36,443 nt of DNA from JBBDSJ01 sp040905025 (GTDB taxonomy: Bacteria; Pseudomonadota; Gammaproteobacteria; Methylohalomonadales; Methylohalomonadaceae), in NCBI GenBank assembly GCA_040905025.1, contig JBBDSJ010000070.1:1-36443 (forward strand), read 5' to 3'. Positions 1 to 4,936 of the stretch are shown one piece after another. A program made the position numbers and the translations under genes. Numbering within the stretch: position 1 is the first letter of the stretch; every line of letters starts with the position of its first letter. The notes under the pieces were generated by a model. That model did not search any database. It was given only the letters and a program-made list of their open reading frames with translations, and was not told where the DNA came from.

Positions 1-313
1 ACCGGACAGCCCTTCTCACCAGAATATGCTTGACTACAAGCACAGTTCATTGCGACCCCGGCACGGTGTTAGCCGGGGGAAGCAATCTTCTTTACACAGA
101 CCAGCTCGCATGGAGCCGACCCAAAGCGAAGCCGTAGGCCTTCACACGCTGGCAATCAAACAGAATGCCTGAAATCCAAGGAAAATCACGCCAAAAACTT
201 GATTCCAGGCAATTAACGGCACATGCTTTTCCGGGGCGAAGATATTGAAGTCCCGTATTAAAAGCCGCCTGTTAATACTTGTCATGAGGCCATCGGCTCA
301 TAAATGGACTGTT
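1..313. other. Left-edge stretch without a recognisable gene
   Basis: No ORF with a convincing start, ribosome binding site or recognisable product is visible on either strand, and no tRNA-like cloverleaf was noticed. The only structure seen is the palindrome at 49-86. The stretch continues outside the window on the left and may be the end of an earlier cassette or decayed mobile DNA. Confidence 0.4.
49..86. repeat. Imperfect palindrome of a dispersed-repeat type
   Basis: Nested inverted repeat. Outer arms are ATTGC (49-53) and GCAAT (82-86); inner arms are CCCCGGC (56-62) and GCCGGGG (72-78), around a 9-nt loop. The CATTGCGA...GAAGCAATC frame resembles palindromic repeats common in bacterial intergenic DNA. 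No run of T follows on either strand, so a terminator is less likely. That it is repeated elsewhere in the genome is inferred. Confidence 0.4.
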
Positions 314-410
314 GAGGCTGTAGAAGAACCCCACAAACATAAATTTCAAGTAGTTTTACTTATTCAATACGATAACGAAAAAAAGATAAATCGAGTTTTA
401 CTACAGCCTC
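314..410. mobile_element. 97-bp MITE-like element or internally deleted IS remnant
   Basis: Perfect 10-bp terminal inverted repeats, GAGGCTGTAG (314-323) and CTACAGCCTC (401-410). Looser similarity continues inward: the left end reads AAGAACCCC and the right end, on the opposite strand, TAAAACTCG. The interior is AT-rich and non-coding. GTT lies immediately outside both ends (311-313 and 411-413), a possible 3-bp target duplication. Ends of this look occur in transposons, but the family is not identified. A regulatory hairpin is an alternative reading. Confidence 0.4.
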
Positions 411-442
411 GTTAGAACTCAAGATGCTTGGGCTAGTGGCTC

Positions 443-472
443 TTGACAATACTAACGCGAGGCGTTAGTATT
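443..472 (+). promoter_or_regulatory. higBA promoter overlapped by a perfect palindromic operator
   Basis: A consensus -35 TTGACA (443-448) is followed after 17 nt by TAGTAT (466-471) as -10. An 11-bp perfect inverted repeat, AATACTAACGC (448-458) and GCGTTAGTATT (462-472) with a GAG centre, spans the spacer and -10. HigA-type antitoxins repress by binding palindromes over their own promoter, so this is the expected autorepression site. The ATG at 480 lies only 8 nt past the -10, leaving room for almost no leader. Confidence 0.7.
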
Positions 473-479
473 CAGCCTC

Positions 480-761
480 ATGATCAAGTCGTTCAAGAGC
501 AAGGAAGCCGAGAAGATTTATCAGGGCCGCTATTCGAAGCGGATTCCCAAAAACATTCAACGCCTTGCGGCTCGGAAACTTGAAATGCTTGCCGCGGCGA
601 GTGAGCTAAAATCATTGAGAATTCCGCCGTCTAACCGTCTTGAAAAACTGCAGGGTGACAGGGCACGTCAACACAGTATCCGAATCAACGATCAATGGCG
701 CATTTGTTTTATCTGGAAATCTGCTGATGCTTATGAGGTGGATATTGTTGATTATCATTAG
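480..761 (+). CDS. higB: HigB-type toxin (RelE/ParE superfamily)
   Basis: A 93-residue toxin of the HigB/RelE-like family, whose members are ribosome-dependent mRNA interferases. The C-terminal half carries the conserved block with RQHSIRIN and QWRICF (Arg68, Arg74) and ends in DIVDYH, as family members do; length is normal. The ATG at 480 has no Shine-Dalgarno sequence and sits just after the -10 box, so leaderless translation is likely. The toxin precedes its antitoxin, the usual higBA order. An attC-like half site follows the pair, suggesting a former integron cassette. Family assignment is firm; the cleavage specificity cannot be read. Confidence 0.9.
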   Translation: MIKSFKSKEAEKIYQGRYSKRIPKNIQRLAARKLEMLAAASELKSLRIPPSNRLEKLQGDRARQHSIRINDQWRICFIWKSADAYEVDIVDYH

Positions 762-772
762 AGGTGTCAGTT

Positions 773-1072
773 ATGGCTAAGAGAAATTTCGATCCCATTC
801 ATCCTGGTGAGATTTTGCTTGAGGAATTCTTGCAGCCCATGGGTATATCGCAATACCGCCTTGCGAAAGATATCAGTGTAGCGCAACGCCGTATCAGCGA
901 AATTACCCAGGGCAAGCGTGCGATTACCGCTGATACGGCGTTGCGCCTTGGTCGGTACTTCGGCATGGAGGCGCAGTTCTGGCTCAATCTCCAGTCACGC
1001 TACGATCTCCTGTGCACAGAAGTGGAACTCGCCAAACGGTTGGAGAAGGAAGTTACACCCCATGCGGCATAG
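773..1072 (+). CDS. higA: HigA-type antitoxin (XRE-family helix-turn-helix)
   Basis: A 99-residue antitoxin and autorepressor that neutralises HigB. It opens with the family's HPGEILLEEFL stretch (10-20), followed by a helix-turn-helix around residues 25-55 (ISQYRLAK...ISEITQGKR) and the AQFWLNLQSRYDL segment typical of HigA. A GTG at 764 is in frame, but ATG 773 has GAGG 8 nt upstream and is the better start. It lies 11 nt after the toxin stop, so the two are co-transcribed. The likely operator is the palindrome at 448-472. Confidence 0.9.
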   Translation: MAKRNFDPIHPGEILLEEFLQPMGISQYRLAKDISVAQRRISEITQGKRAITADTALRLGRYFGMEAQFWLNLQSRYDLLCTEVELAKRLEKEVTPHAA

Positions 1073-1080
1073 AAGAATAG

Positions 1081-1145
1081 TTCTAACCATCCCATCAAGC
1101 CGACGCTGGAAATCCCGCGCCTTCCGCTAAATAGACTGTTATATG
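1081..1145. other. attC-like integron recombination site (good left half)
   Basis: The left half, TTCTAACC (1081-1088) then CAAGCCGACGC (1096-1106), closely resembles the left half of classical attC sites (TCTAAC, about 10 nt, then CAAGCCGAYGC). The right half ends near GTTATAT (1138-1144), in the place of the GTTRRRY core site, but the expected GCGGCTTA arm is degenerate. It follows higA by 8 nt, as an attC should follow its cassette gene. No integrase is visible in the window. Confidence 0.45.
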
Positions 1146-1173
1146 ACTATCCAACTACAAAGCTGAATTCGAG

Positions 1174-1416
1174 ATGGAAGATGATCTTGAATTAGAAGCA
1201 AGCCCTCTGAGCCAGAAAGTATTCGATAGTGGTAAGACGGTACAGGTTGAGATTTACCGGGGTGGCGGTAGTGACTGGCATCTTGAGGTTGTTGATGAAT
1301 TCGGGAATTCAACTGTGTGGGATGATCAGTTTCCTACAGACGAAGCTGCCCTTGAAGAACTCAAATCAACAATCAGAGATGAAGGAATTGCCTCTCTTAT
1401 TGGGCCACCTGCATGA
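1174..1416 (+). CDS. Small conserved-type hypothetical protein
   Basis: An 80-residue acidic protein of unknown function. It has an N-terminal acidic stretch, a central run IYRGGGSDWHLEVVDEFGN followed by STVWDDQF, and a helical C-terminus (EAALEELKSTIRDEG). It recalls a family of roughly 80-residue orphans that I associate with gammaproteobacterial genomes and integron cassettes; that is recollection only. It has no strong Shine-Dalgarno, only GAG just before the ATG. It lies between two attC-like segments, so it is probably a single-gene cassette. It has no membrane segment or signal peptide. Confidence 0.6.
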   Translation: MEDDLELEASPLSQKVFDSGKTVQVEIYRGGGSDWHLEVVDEFGNSTVWDDQFPTDEAALEELKSTIRDEGIASLIGPPA

Positions 1417-1490
1417 CATTGCTAGGCAAGCAATACGGCCCTACGGGCCCGGACCTCGCTTCGCTCGGCCGCTGTTACTAACGTTATGAT
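1417..1490. other. Second attC-like cassette end
   Basis: Directly after the orphan's stop is a GC-rich segment with short inverted repeats, including GGCCC/GGGCC (near 1437-1450). The run CTCGCTTCGCTCG (near 1455-1467) is a sequence often seen at attC apices. The segment ends ACGTTATG (near 1483-1490), like the GTT-type core of a cassette junction. The outer left box is not clear, so this is a weak call. Confidence 0.3.
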
Positions 1491-1526
1491 TCTTGACAGT
1501 ACCTGCTAATTGGTCAGGTGATCGCT

Positions 1527-1586
1527 ATGCAAGTGAAATTTTCCGAGGGTGTCTTGCGCCAAGCCTGGAAGCGCTTCCCTGAATAG
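1527..1586 (+). pseudogene. Truncated ORF, possible HNH-endonuclease N-terminus
   Basis: A 19-codon ORF starting MQVKFSEGVLRQAWKR and stopping after FPE. The beginning recalls small HNH-type nucleases that start with a similar VLRQAW segment before the metal-binding part; this is recollection and cannot be verified here. TTGACA at 1493-1498 and an ACCTG/CAGGT inverted repeat (1501-1505, 1515-1519) lie upstream, so a promoter region may remain. If real, it is a 5' fragment left by a deletion. Confidence 0.2.
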
Positions 1587-1677
1587 GCATGAGCGGAGGG
1601 TTGGGTCCGCTTAGGAGACTGGCTCCATACTCAAAGGCAGCAGCTTCTTCAAACTCGTGGGCAGCCTCCTGTGCGCA
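1530..1677 (-). pseudogene. ParE/RelE-type toxin remnant
   Basis: Read on the minus strand just beyond the antitoxin, out of frame with it, the sequence encodes AQEAAHEFEEAAAFEYGASLL. This matches the N-terminal part of ParE/RelE-family toxins (a QEA..EFEEAAAFY-like helix) that normally follow addiction-module antitoxins. Similarity ends after about 18 residues and the frame then runs through unrelated sequence. There is no start codon and the antitoxin's own tail overlaps it, so this is the scar of a deleted toxin gene. Confidence 0.5.
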
Positions 1678-1897
1678 ACCTTGCTTTCGAAAGGACTTCA
1701 TCCGTATCCAGTAATTCTGCTTTACCAGACTCTATTTCATTAATTCTTCGACAAATCTCAATATCCCAGGCTTCGGCCAAATTTTCCTCCGCTGGGCCAT
1801 CAAGGCTGGCCACCAGATCACTGGCAAGCTTGGCCCGCTCATTTTCAGTAAGGGACATTGCAGCACTCTTGAGTGCCTCAAGTTCTGCTGTGGTCAT
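1649..1897 (-). CDS. Addiction-module antitoxin component, partner toxin lost
   Basis: An 82-residue protein of the putative addiction-module component family (TIGR02574-like). It shows an MTTAELEALKSAAMSLTENE start, the SDLVASLDGPAEE region and a helix with EICRRINEIESGKAELLDTDEVLSKAR. The last eight residues (LRTGGCPRV) depart from the family and arise from the junction with the toxin remnant. GGAG lies 6 nt before the ATG. It is the only TA-related gene of the island on the minus strand. It may be an orphan antitoxin and is probably not part of a working module. Confidence 0.75.
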   Translation of the reverse strand: MTTAELEALKSAAMSLTENERAKLASDLVASLDGPAEENLAEAWDIEICRRINEIESGKAELLDTDEVLSKARLRTGGCPRV

Positions 1898-1948
1898 TGT
1901 CGGCTCCGAAGCATTGCGATCCGGGAAATGATGCCGGAAATTATTATC

Positions 1949-1987
1949 TATAACAAGGCGTTCAAACTGAACGGTTTAATCGTTATA
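1949..1987. repeat. Nested inverted repeat, short attC-like hairpin
   Basis: TATAAC (1949-1954) and GTTATA (1982-1987) enclose a second inverted repeat, CGTTCA (1959-1964) and TGAACG (1968-1973). The arrangement mimics R''/R' and L''/L' boxes of attC, but 39 bp is shorter than functional attC sites normally are. It could be a degenerate cassette end or a regulatory hairpin upstream of the antitoxin on the minus strand. Confidence 0.3.
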
Positions 1988-2039
1988 AAACATCAAATAG
2001 TGGCAGACAACAAAAATTTCAGTCTAATGCAACACGTCA

Positions 2040-2157
2040 TTTCCCCGCCAGTGCCGCGATCATATTCCGGTTAAAGTCGGGCAAATCTGACGGTACGCGG
2101 CTGGAGATCAGGTTGCCGTCACGCACGCAGGCTTCATCCAGCCATTCGACACCGGCG
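2040..2157 (-). pseudogene. Partial copy R1 of the pfpI 3' end
   Basis: About 118 bp, without indels, corresponding to 4940-5057 of the intact pfpI gene. On the minus strand it encodes the last 36 residues (Glu138 to Lys173) with an identical protein sequence. Eight codons differ from the intact gene, each by one synonymous transition, and the stop is TGA instead of TAA. Homology ends abruptly at about 2157. ATGCAAC lies just beyond the stop (2027-2033), as it does beyond copy R2. It forms the left boundary of the RHH/MazF module. Confidence 0.85.
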
Positions 2158-2177
2158 CGTGAACCGGGCTATAGTGC

Positions 2178-2206
2178 TTGATTGCGGGTATAACCACAGT
2201 TATACT
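2178..2206 (+). promoter_or_regulatory. Promoter and palindromic operator of the RHH/MazF module
   Basis: TTGATT (2178-2183) and TATACT (2201-2206) are spaced by 17 nt, a strong sigma-70-type promoter. A perfect inverted repeat GTATAAC (2188-2194), CACA, GTTATAC (2199-2205) lies over the spacer and -10, the expected target for the ribbon-helix-helix antitoxin. The expected transcription start falls at or within 1-2 nt of ATG 2214. Confidence 0.7.
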
Positions 2207-2213
2207 TTTGGTT

Positions 2214-2456
2214 ATGAAAACAGGCATATCAATTCCTGATGATGTATTCGAAAAAGCCGAACGAGCCGCGAAGAAACTTGGTGTTTCGCGTAGTGAATTA
2301 TATGCAACGGCAGTTCGGGACTTCGTCGAGCGTTATCGTCGTGAAAATGTCACCGAAAAGCTTAATGAAATCTATTCTGCTGACGAATCAATTTCGGAGC
2401 TCGACCCTCATCTGATGAGACTCCAGGCACATTCTTTGAAAAGAGACGTGTGGTAA
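2214..2456 (+). CDS. Ribbon-helix-helix (CopG/MazE-type) antitoxin
   Basis: An 80-residue antitoxin. The N-terminal beta strand KTGISIPDDVF and helices AERAAKKLGVSRSELYATAVRDFV form a ribbon-helix-helix DNA-binding fold (about residues 2-45). The charged C-terminus (VTEKLNEIYSADES...) would wrap the MazF toxin. An upstream in-frame start at 2178 would lie inside the promoter, so ATG 2214 is chosen; it has no Shine-Dalgarno. Its stop codon overlaps the toxin start in TAATG, implying coupled translation. It should repress its promoter through the palindrome at 2188-2205. Confidence 0.88.
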   Translation: MKTGISIPDDVFEKAERAAKKLGVSRSELYATAVRDFVERYRRENVTEKLNEIYSADESISELDPHLMRLQAHSLKRDVW

Positions 2457-2794
2457 TGAAGCGCGGTGAAATCTGGTGGGCCAACCTTCCTGAGCCCGCA
2501 GGTTCCGAGCCTGGATACAAACGGCCAGTTTTGATCGTTCAATCAGATGAATTTAATCGCAGTCGTATACATACCATAATAGCGGCTGCGATCACTTCAA
2601 ATATAAAGCTGGCAGCCGCTCCCGGAAACGTATCTCTTTCAAAACGTGGTTCAGGATTAAACCGCGAGTCAGTTGTGAACGTCTCGCAAATCGTAACGCT
2701 AGACAAGTCATTTCTGACAGAGCGGATAGGCCGATTGTCCGAAACGAAACTGAATGAGGTTGAAGAAGGATTGCGTCTTGTGTTTGCGCTATGA
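2456..2794 (+). CDS. mazF: MazF/PemK-family mRNA interferase toxin
   Basis: A 112-residue toxin predicted to cleave RNA at short motifs. It begins with the hallmark KRGEIWWANLPEP, then YKRPVLIVQSDEFN (Arg23) and AAAITSN (Thr47), positions corresponding to the catalytic Arg and Thr/Ser of MazF. It ends with SVVNVSQIVTLDKSFL and a terminal helix. A GTG at 2450 is in frame, but ATG 2456, overlapping the antitoxin stop, is the natural start. Length and motifs are complete, so it looks functional. The module is framed by pfpI fragments at 2040-2157 and 2909-3056. Confidence 0.92.
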   Translation: MKRGEIWWANLPEPAGSEPGYKRPVLIVQSDEFNRSRIHTIIAAAITSNIKLAAAPGNVSLSKRGSGLNRESVVNVSQIVTLDKSFLTERIGRLSETKLNEVEEGLRLVFAL

Positions 2795-2908
2795 CAAGGC
2801 GCCCACACTGGCCAGCATCGTCGCTACATCAAGCGCCAAGTAATCGATCAGCAACAAACCGGAAATGCGTTACTTCAATAGCTTAGTTCACACTGATGCA
2901 ACGTGCTA

Positions 2909-3056
2909 TTTCCCCGCCAGTGCCGCAATCATATTCCGATTAAAGTCGGGCAAGTCCGACGGTACGCGGCTGGAGATCAGGTTGCCGTCGCGTACGCAGG
3001 CTTCATCCTGCCATTCTAAGCCTTCTTCACTGAGGCGACAGTACGACACCAGAGTT
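2909..3056 (-). pseudogene. Copy R2: pfpI pseudogene with an internal deletion
   Basis: 2909-3016 matches the last 35 codons of the intact pfpI gene (4940-5047), with one amino-acid change (Leu140 to Gln) and a TAG stop. It is joined at about 3020 to 37 bp that match an internal part of the gene (5363-5400). On the minus strand the junction reads SYCRLSEEG-L-EWQDEACVRDG against VPYYRLKEEG in the intact protein. About 316 bp are missing. The extra segment shows that this unit once carried more than a 3' tail. It separates the RHH/MazF and BrnT-type modules. Confidence 0.75.
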
Positions 3057-3110
3057 ATCGCCCCCATATTACAAGGCAAACGCCCTGCCTGATGACAAAA
3101 TGCACACGTT

Positions 3111-3121
3111 TATGCTATTAT
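3111..3121 (+). promoter_or_regulatory. Candidate -10 region of the BrnT-type module
   Basis: Overlapping TATGCT (3111-3116) and TATTAT (3116-3121) hexamers stand directly before ATG 3123. ATGACA (3092-3097) is the best -35 candidate, 18 nt before TATTAT. No Shine-Dalgarno is present. If TATGCT is used, transcription starts about at the ATG. The exact promoter is not settled and no clear palindrome was found here. Confidence 0.35.
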
Positions 3122-3122
3122 C

Positions 3123-3407
3123 ATGCAGGTGAAAATCTACAATTGGAATGCGGAAAAAAACGAAGTTCTGATATCTGAACGAGGTATATCGTTCGAGGAA
3201 ATTGTTTTCTATATTGAAAACGATGGCCTGCTTGATGAAATAATCCATCCTAATAGTCAGGACTATTCCCATCAACGGATCTTCGTTGTAGCAGTCGAGG
3301 GTTACGTTTATCTCGTCCCATATGTAGAAAGTGGCGACGAAATATTTCTCAAGACGATTATTCCAAGTAGAAAATTTACAAAGACTTATCTCGGAGATAA
3401 CGAATGA
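3123..3407 (+). CDS. BrnT-like toxin
   Basis: A 94-residue protein resembling BrnT-family ribonuclease toxins. It starts with a YNWNAEKNEVLISERGISFEE stretch, comparable to the family's WDxxKNxxNxxKHGxSFEEA opening, and has central strands (RIFVVAVEGYVYLVPYVE). The C-terminal IIPSRKFTKTYLG parallels the family's ISARKATKxE. The His of the family motif is replaced (SERG in place of KHG), so it may be a divergent subfamily. Its stop overlaps the next start by 4 bp (ATGA), typical of a toxin-antitoxin pair. Confidence 0.72.
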   Translation: MQVKIYNWNAEKNEVLISERGISFEEIVFYIENDGLLDEIIHPNSQDYSHQRIFVVAVEGYVYLVPYVESGDEIFLKTIIPSRKFTKTYLGDNE

Positions 3408-3721
3408 AAAACGTGAAATTGAGCAAAGAGGAAAAACAGCTTCTTAATGTTGTCGAAGCTGGCGAGTTTGAATCTGTGCTCACGAAAAAGCGCCGGTCCG
3501 AGTTGGTCGCTGTAGCGAAGAAGACTGTGCGCAAGGACAAGCGAATCAATATCAGAATTTCAAATCGGGATTTGAAAGCCGTTCAGTTAAAAGCGTCGGA
3601 GGAAGGTATTCCATACCAGACCCTGGTATCAAGCATTATTCATAAGTACCTATCAGGTTCGTTGAAAGATATTTCCACCAACAGGCACGTGTCGGCAGAC
3701 TCAGCAAAGCCGCGCCATTGA
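3404..3721 (+). CDS. Ribbon-helix-helix antitoxin partner of the BrnT-like toxin
   Basis: A 105-residue protein. Residues about 44-85 (KDKRINIRISNRDLKAVQLKASEEGIPYQTL continuing to a SSIIHKYLSG end) are a classical CopG/BrnA-type ribbon-helix-helix domain. The N-terminal helix (LSKEEKQLLNVVEAGEFESVL) would contact the toxin. The last 15 residues (STNRHVSADSAKPRH) do not look like the family, which usually ends near the SGSLKDI point. They may be read from a junction with other DNA. It is translated with the toxin through an ATGA overlap. Confidence 0.78.
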   Translation: MKNVKLSKEEKQLLNVVEAGEFESVLTKKRRSELVAVAKKTVRKDKRINIRISNRDLKAVQLKASEEGIPYQTLVSSIIHKYLSGSLKDISTNRHVSADSAKPRH

Positions 3722-3728
3722 TCAGCGC

Positions 3729-3947
3729 ATGATCCAGCAATTTGTAATTTGCATAGAAAACGAAGGCTACGATGTTTCCCTGGAAAAACGGAAGTTGTAT
3801 GAAGTATTGCCCGATCGTCAGGCAGAAGCCCTGGGACAACTGAGAATAAAGGACGAGTCTGGCGAGAATTACCTTTATCCAAAAGATTTTTTTGTCACTG
3901 TTAAATTACCTGCCGCCACTGAAAAAGCCGTCATAAAGGCGGCATAA
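3729..3947 (+). CDS. Small hypothetical protein downstream of the BrnT-like module
   Basis: A 72-residue protein that I do not recognise by name. It reads like a small beta-rich domain (QQFVICIENEGYDVSLEKRK, then LYEVLPDRQAE, then ESGENYLYPKDFF). Similar short proteins with LEKRKLY and DESGEDYLYP motifs are familiar as orphans near TA genes, which is recollection. It starts 7 nt after the antitoxin stop with no clear Shine-Dalgarno, so translation probably depends on the upstream genes. It could be a third component of the module or a separate small cassette. Confidence 0.6.
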   Translation: MIQQFVICIENEGYDVSLEKRKLYEVLPDRQAEALGQLRIKDESGENYLYPKDFFVTVKLPAATEKAVIKAA

Positions 3948-3955
3948 CCAGCCCA

Positions 3956-3971
3956 TCTCCGTGAACGGAGA
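3956..3971. repeat. Short hairpin after the BrnT-like module
   Basis: TCTCCG (3956-3961), TGAA loop, CGGAGA (3966-3971). It is placed 8 nt after the stop of the preceding gene. A weak TTTT follows about 9 nt later, so it could be a poor terminator of the module. Confidence 0.35.
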
Positions 3972-4002
3972 CGGTGTCAATTTTAAAACCGCTTCTACCT
4001 TT

Positions 4003-4152
4003 ATTTCCCCGCCAACGCCGCGATCATATTCCGGTTAAAGTCCGGCAAGTCTGGCGGCACGCGACTTCAGATCAGATTACCGTCGCGTACGCAGGCTTCA
4101 TCCAGCCATTCGGCACCGGTGTTGATCATGTTGTCCTTGATTGAAGCGAGTG
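4003..4152 (-). pseudogene. Copy R3 of the pfpI 3' end, with a premature stop
   Basis: 150 bp without indels, corresponding to 4939-5088 of the intact gene. It is the longest of the partial copies and the one nearest the intact gene. On the minus strand, Ser152 has become a TGA stop, Ser157 is Pro, and Asp131 and Ala135 are also changed, so it is clearly decayed. Homology stops at about 4152. It separates the BrnT-like module from the HigB2/HigA2 module. Confidence 0.82.
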
Positions 4153-4225
4153 CACTATGTGCAGTTCAGCCGATGAACCACACCATGGCTTTTGTTTTCA
4201 ATAAGTCACCGGACTCGTTTGAATA

Positions 4226-4245
4226 ATACTCCAGTGGAGTATATC
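4226..4245 (+). promoter_or_regulatory. Palindromic operator and -10 region of higB2A2
   Basis: A perfect inverted repeat ATACTCCA (4226-4233), G, TGGAGTAT (4235-4242). TTTGAA (4218-4223) and TATATC (4240-4245) form a promoter with a 16-nt spacer, so the palindrome fills the spacer. The toxin ATG at 4254 lies 8 nt after the -10. The HigA2 helix-turn-helix protein is the expected ligand. Confidence 0.6.
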
Positions 4246-4253
4246 ATTGGCTT

Positions 4254-4607
4254 ATGATAACGGTTGCTGAGACAAGGATGTTTCAAAGGAAAGTGGCGAG
4301 TTTACTGTCTGAGCATGAACGAGAGGACTTGGTCACTTACCTTGCCGAGCATCCCCATGCTGGAGTGACTATGGAAGGGACAGGCGGTATCCGCAAACTG
4401 CGCTGGGCGCGAACCGGTGGCGGCAAAAGCGGCGGGGTTCGGATTATCTATTATTTTCACGACGAATCCATGCCACTGTATTTACTGACAGCATTTGGCA
4501 AGAATGAAAAATCCAATCTATCAAAGGAAGAAAGGAATCTTCTGGCAAAAGCGACCAAAGGATTGGTGGCTTTCTGGAGGCAAAGAAATGAGCAAAGCAT
4601 ACACTGA
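4254..4607 (+). CDS. HigB2/RelE-type toxin
   Basis: A 117-residue toxin of the RelE/HigB2 group (COG4737-like). It has a helical N-terminus, the segment TGGIRKLRWARTGGGKSGGVRIIYYFH that marks this group (about residues 43-70), and YLLTAFGKNEKSNLSKEE after it. The predicted activity is ribosome-dependent mRNA cleavage. The ATG follows the -10 closely and has no Shine-Dalgarno. The gene overlaps its antitoxin by 20 nt, so the pair is translationally linked. The toxin-first order is normal for the family. Confidence 0.9.
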   Translation: MITVAETRMFQRKVASLLSEHEREDLVTYLAEHPHAGVTMEGTGGIRKLRWARTGGGKSGGVRIIYYFHDESMPLYLLTAFGKNEKSNLSKEERNLLAKATKGLVAFWRQRNEQSIH

Positions 4608-4875
4608 AATATCGACGGGCCTGGAAGATGCCATTTCCCATACCAAGGGAAATAAATCCCGAGTCAAATTGCATCGTCCTGAACCCATCGATGTAAAGGC
4701 CATTCGCGAGAAAACCGGGATGAGCCAACAGCACTTCTGTGCCACATTTGGCATATCACTCGGAACGTTGCGTCATTGGGAACAAGGCCTCAGAACACCG
4801 CGAGGCGCAGCGCGGGTATTGCTTAAGATTGTTGATAACAACCCAGGCGCCGTTATCAGGGCCGTAGGTCAATGA
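4588..4875 (+). CDS. HigA2-type antitoxin (XRE-family helix-turn-helix)
   Basis: A 95-residue antitoxin. The N-terminal arm (SKAYTEISTGLEDAISHTKG) is the toxin-binding part; the C-terminal helix-turn-helix (IDVKAIREKTGMSQQHFCATFGIS, then TLRHWEQGLRTPRG) is the DNA-binding part. ATG 4588 has a strong GGAGG 7 nt upstream (4576-4580), within the end of the toxin gene, so it is favoured over starts further upstream in the same frame. It should bind the palindrome at 4226-4242. This is the last TA gene before the intact pfpI gene, which converges on it. Confidence 0.9.
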   Translation: MSKAYTEISTGLEDAISHTKGNKSRVKLHRPEPIDVKAIREKTGMSQQHFCATFGISLGTLRHWEQGLRTPRGAARVLLKIVDNNPGAVIRAVGQ

Positions 4876-4936
4876 AACAGGACGCCCGGTAACGACTTTA
4901 GCAACGCCTTACCCAAAGACGGCGCTTACCGCTGTT

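Noticed and set aside
1592..1611. AGCGGA/TCCGCT hairpin and the nearby GGAAGCGCTTCC palindrome as a terminator
   Set aside because: No T-run follows on either strand and both lie in decayed sequence; significance is doubtful.
1949..1987. Functional attC site
   Set aside because: Boxes are suggestive, but 39 bp is too short; kept only as a nested inverted repeat.
2865..3092. 75-codon plus-strand frame over copy R2
   Set aside because: It is the antisense of the pfpI remnant; the protein is not recognisable.
3636..3882. Minus-strand frames of 67 and 80 codons
   Set aside because: They overlap the antitoxin and the small orphan on the other strand, both of which have better coding support.
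2040..4152. Regularly spaced similar sequences as a CRISPR array
   Set aside because: Repeats exceed 100 bp, are only three plus the gene, and the spacers are about 0.9 kb and coding. They are pfpI fragments.
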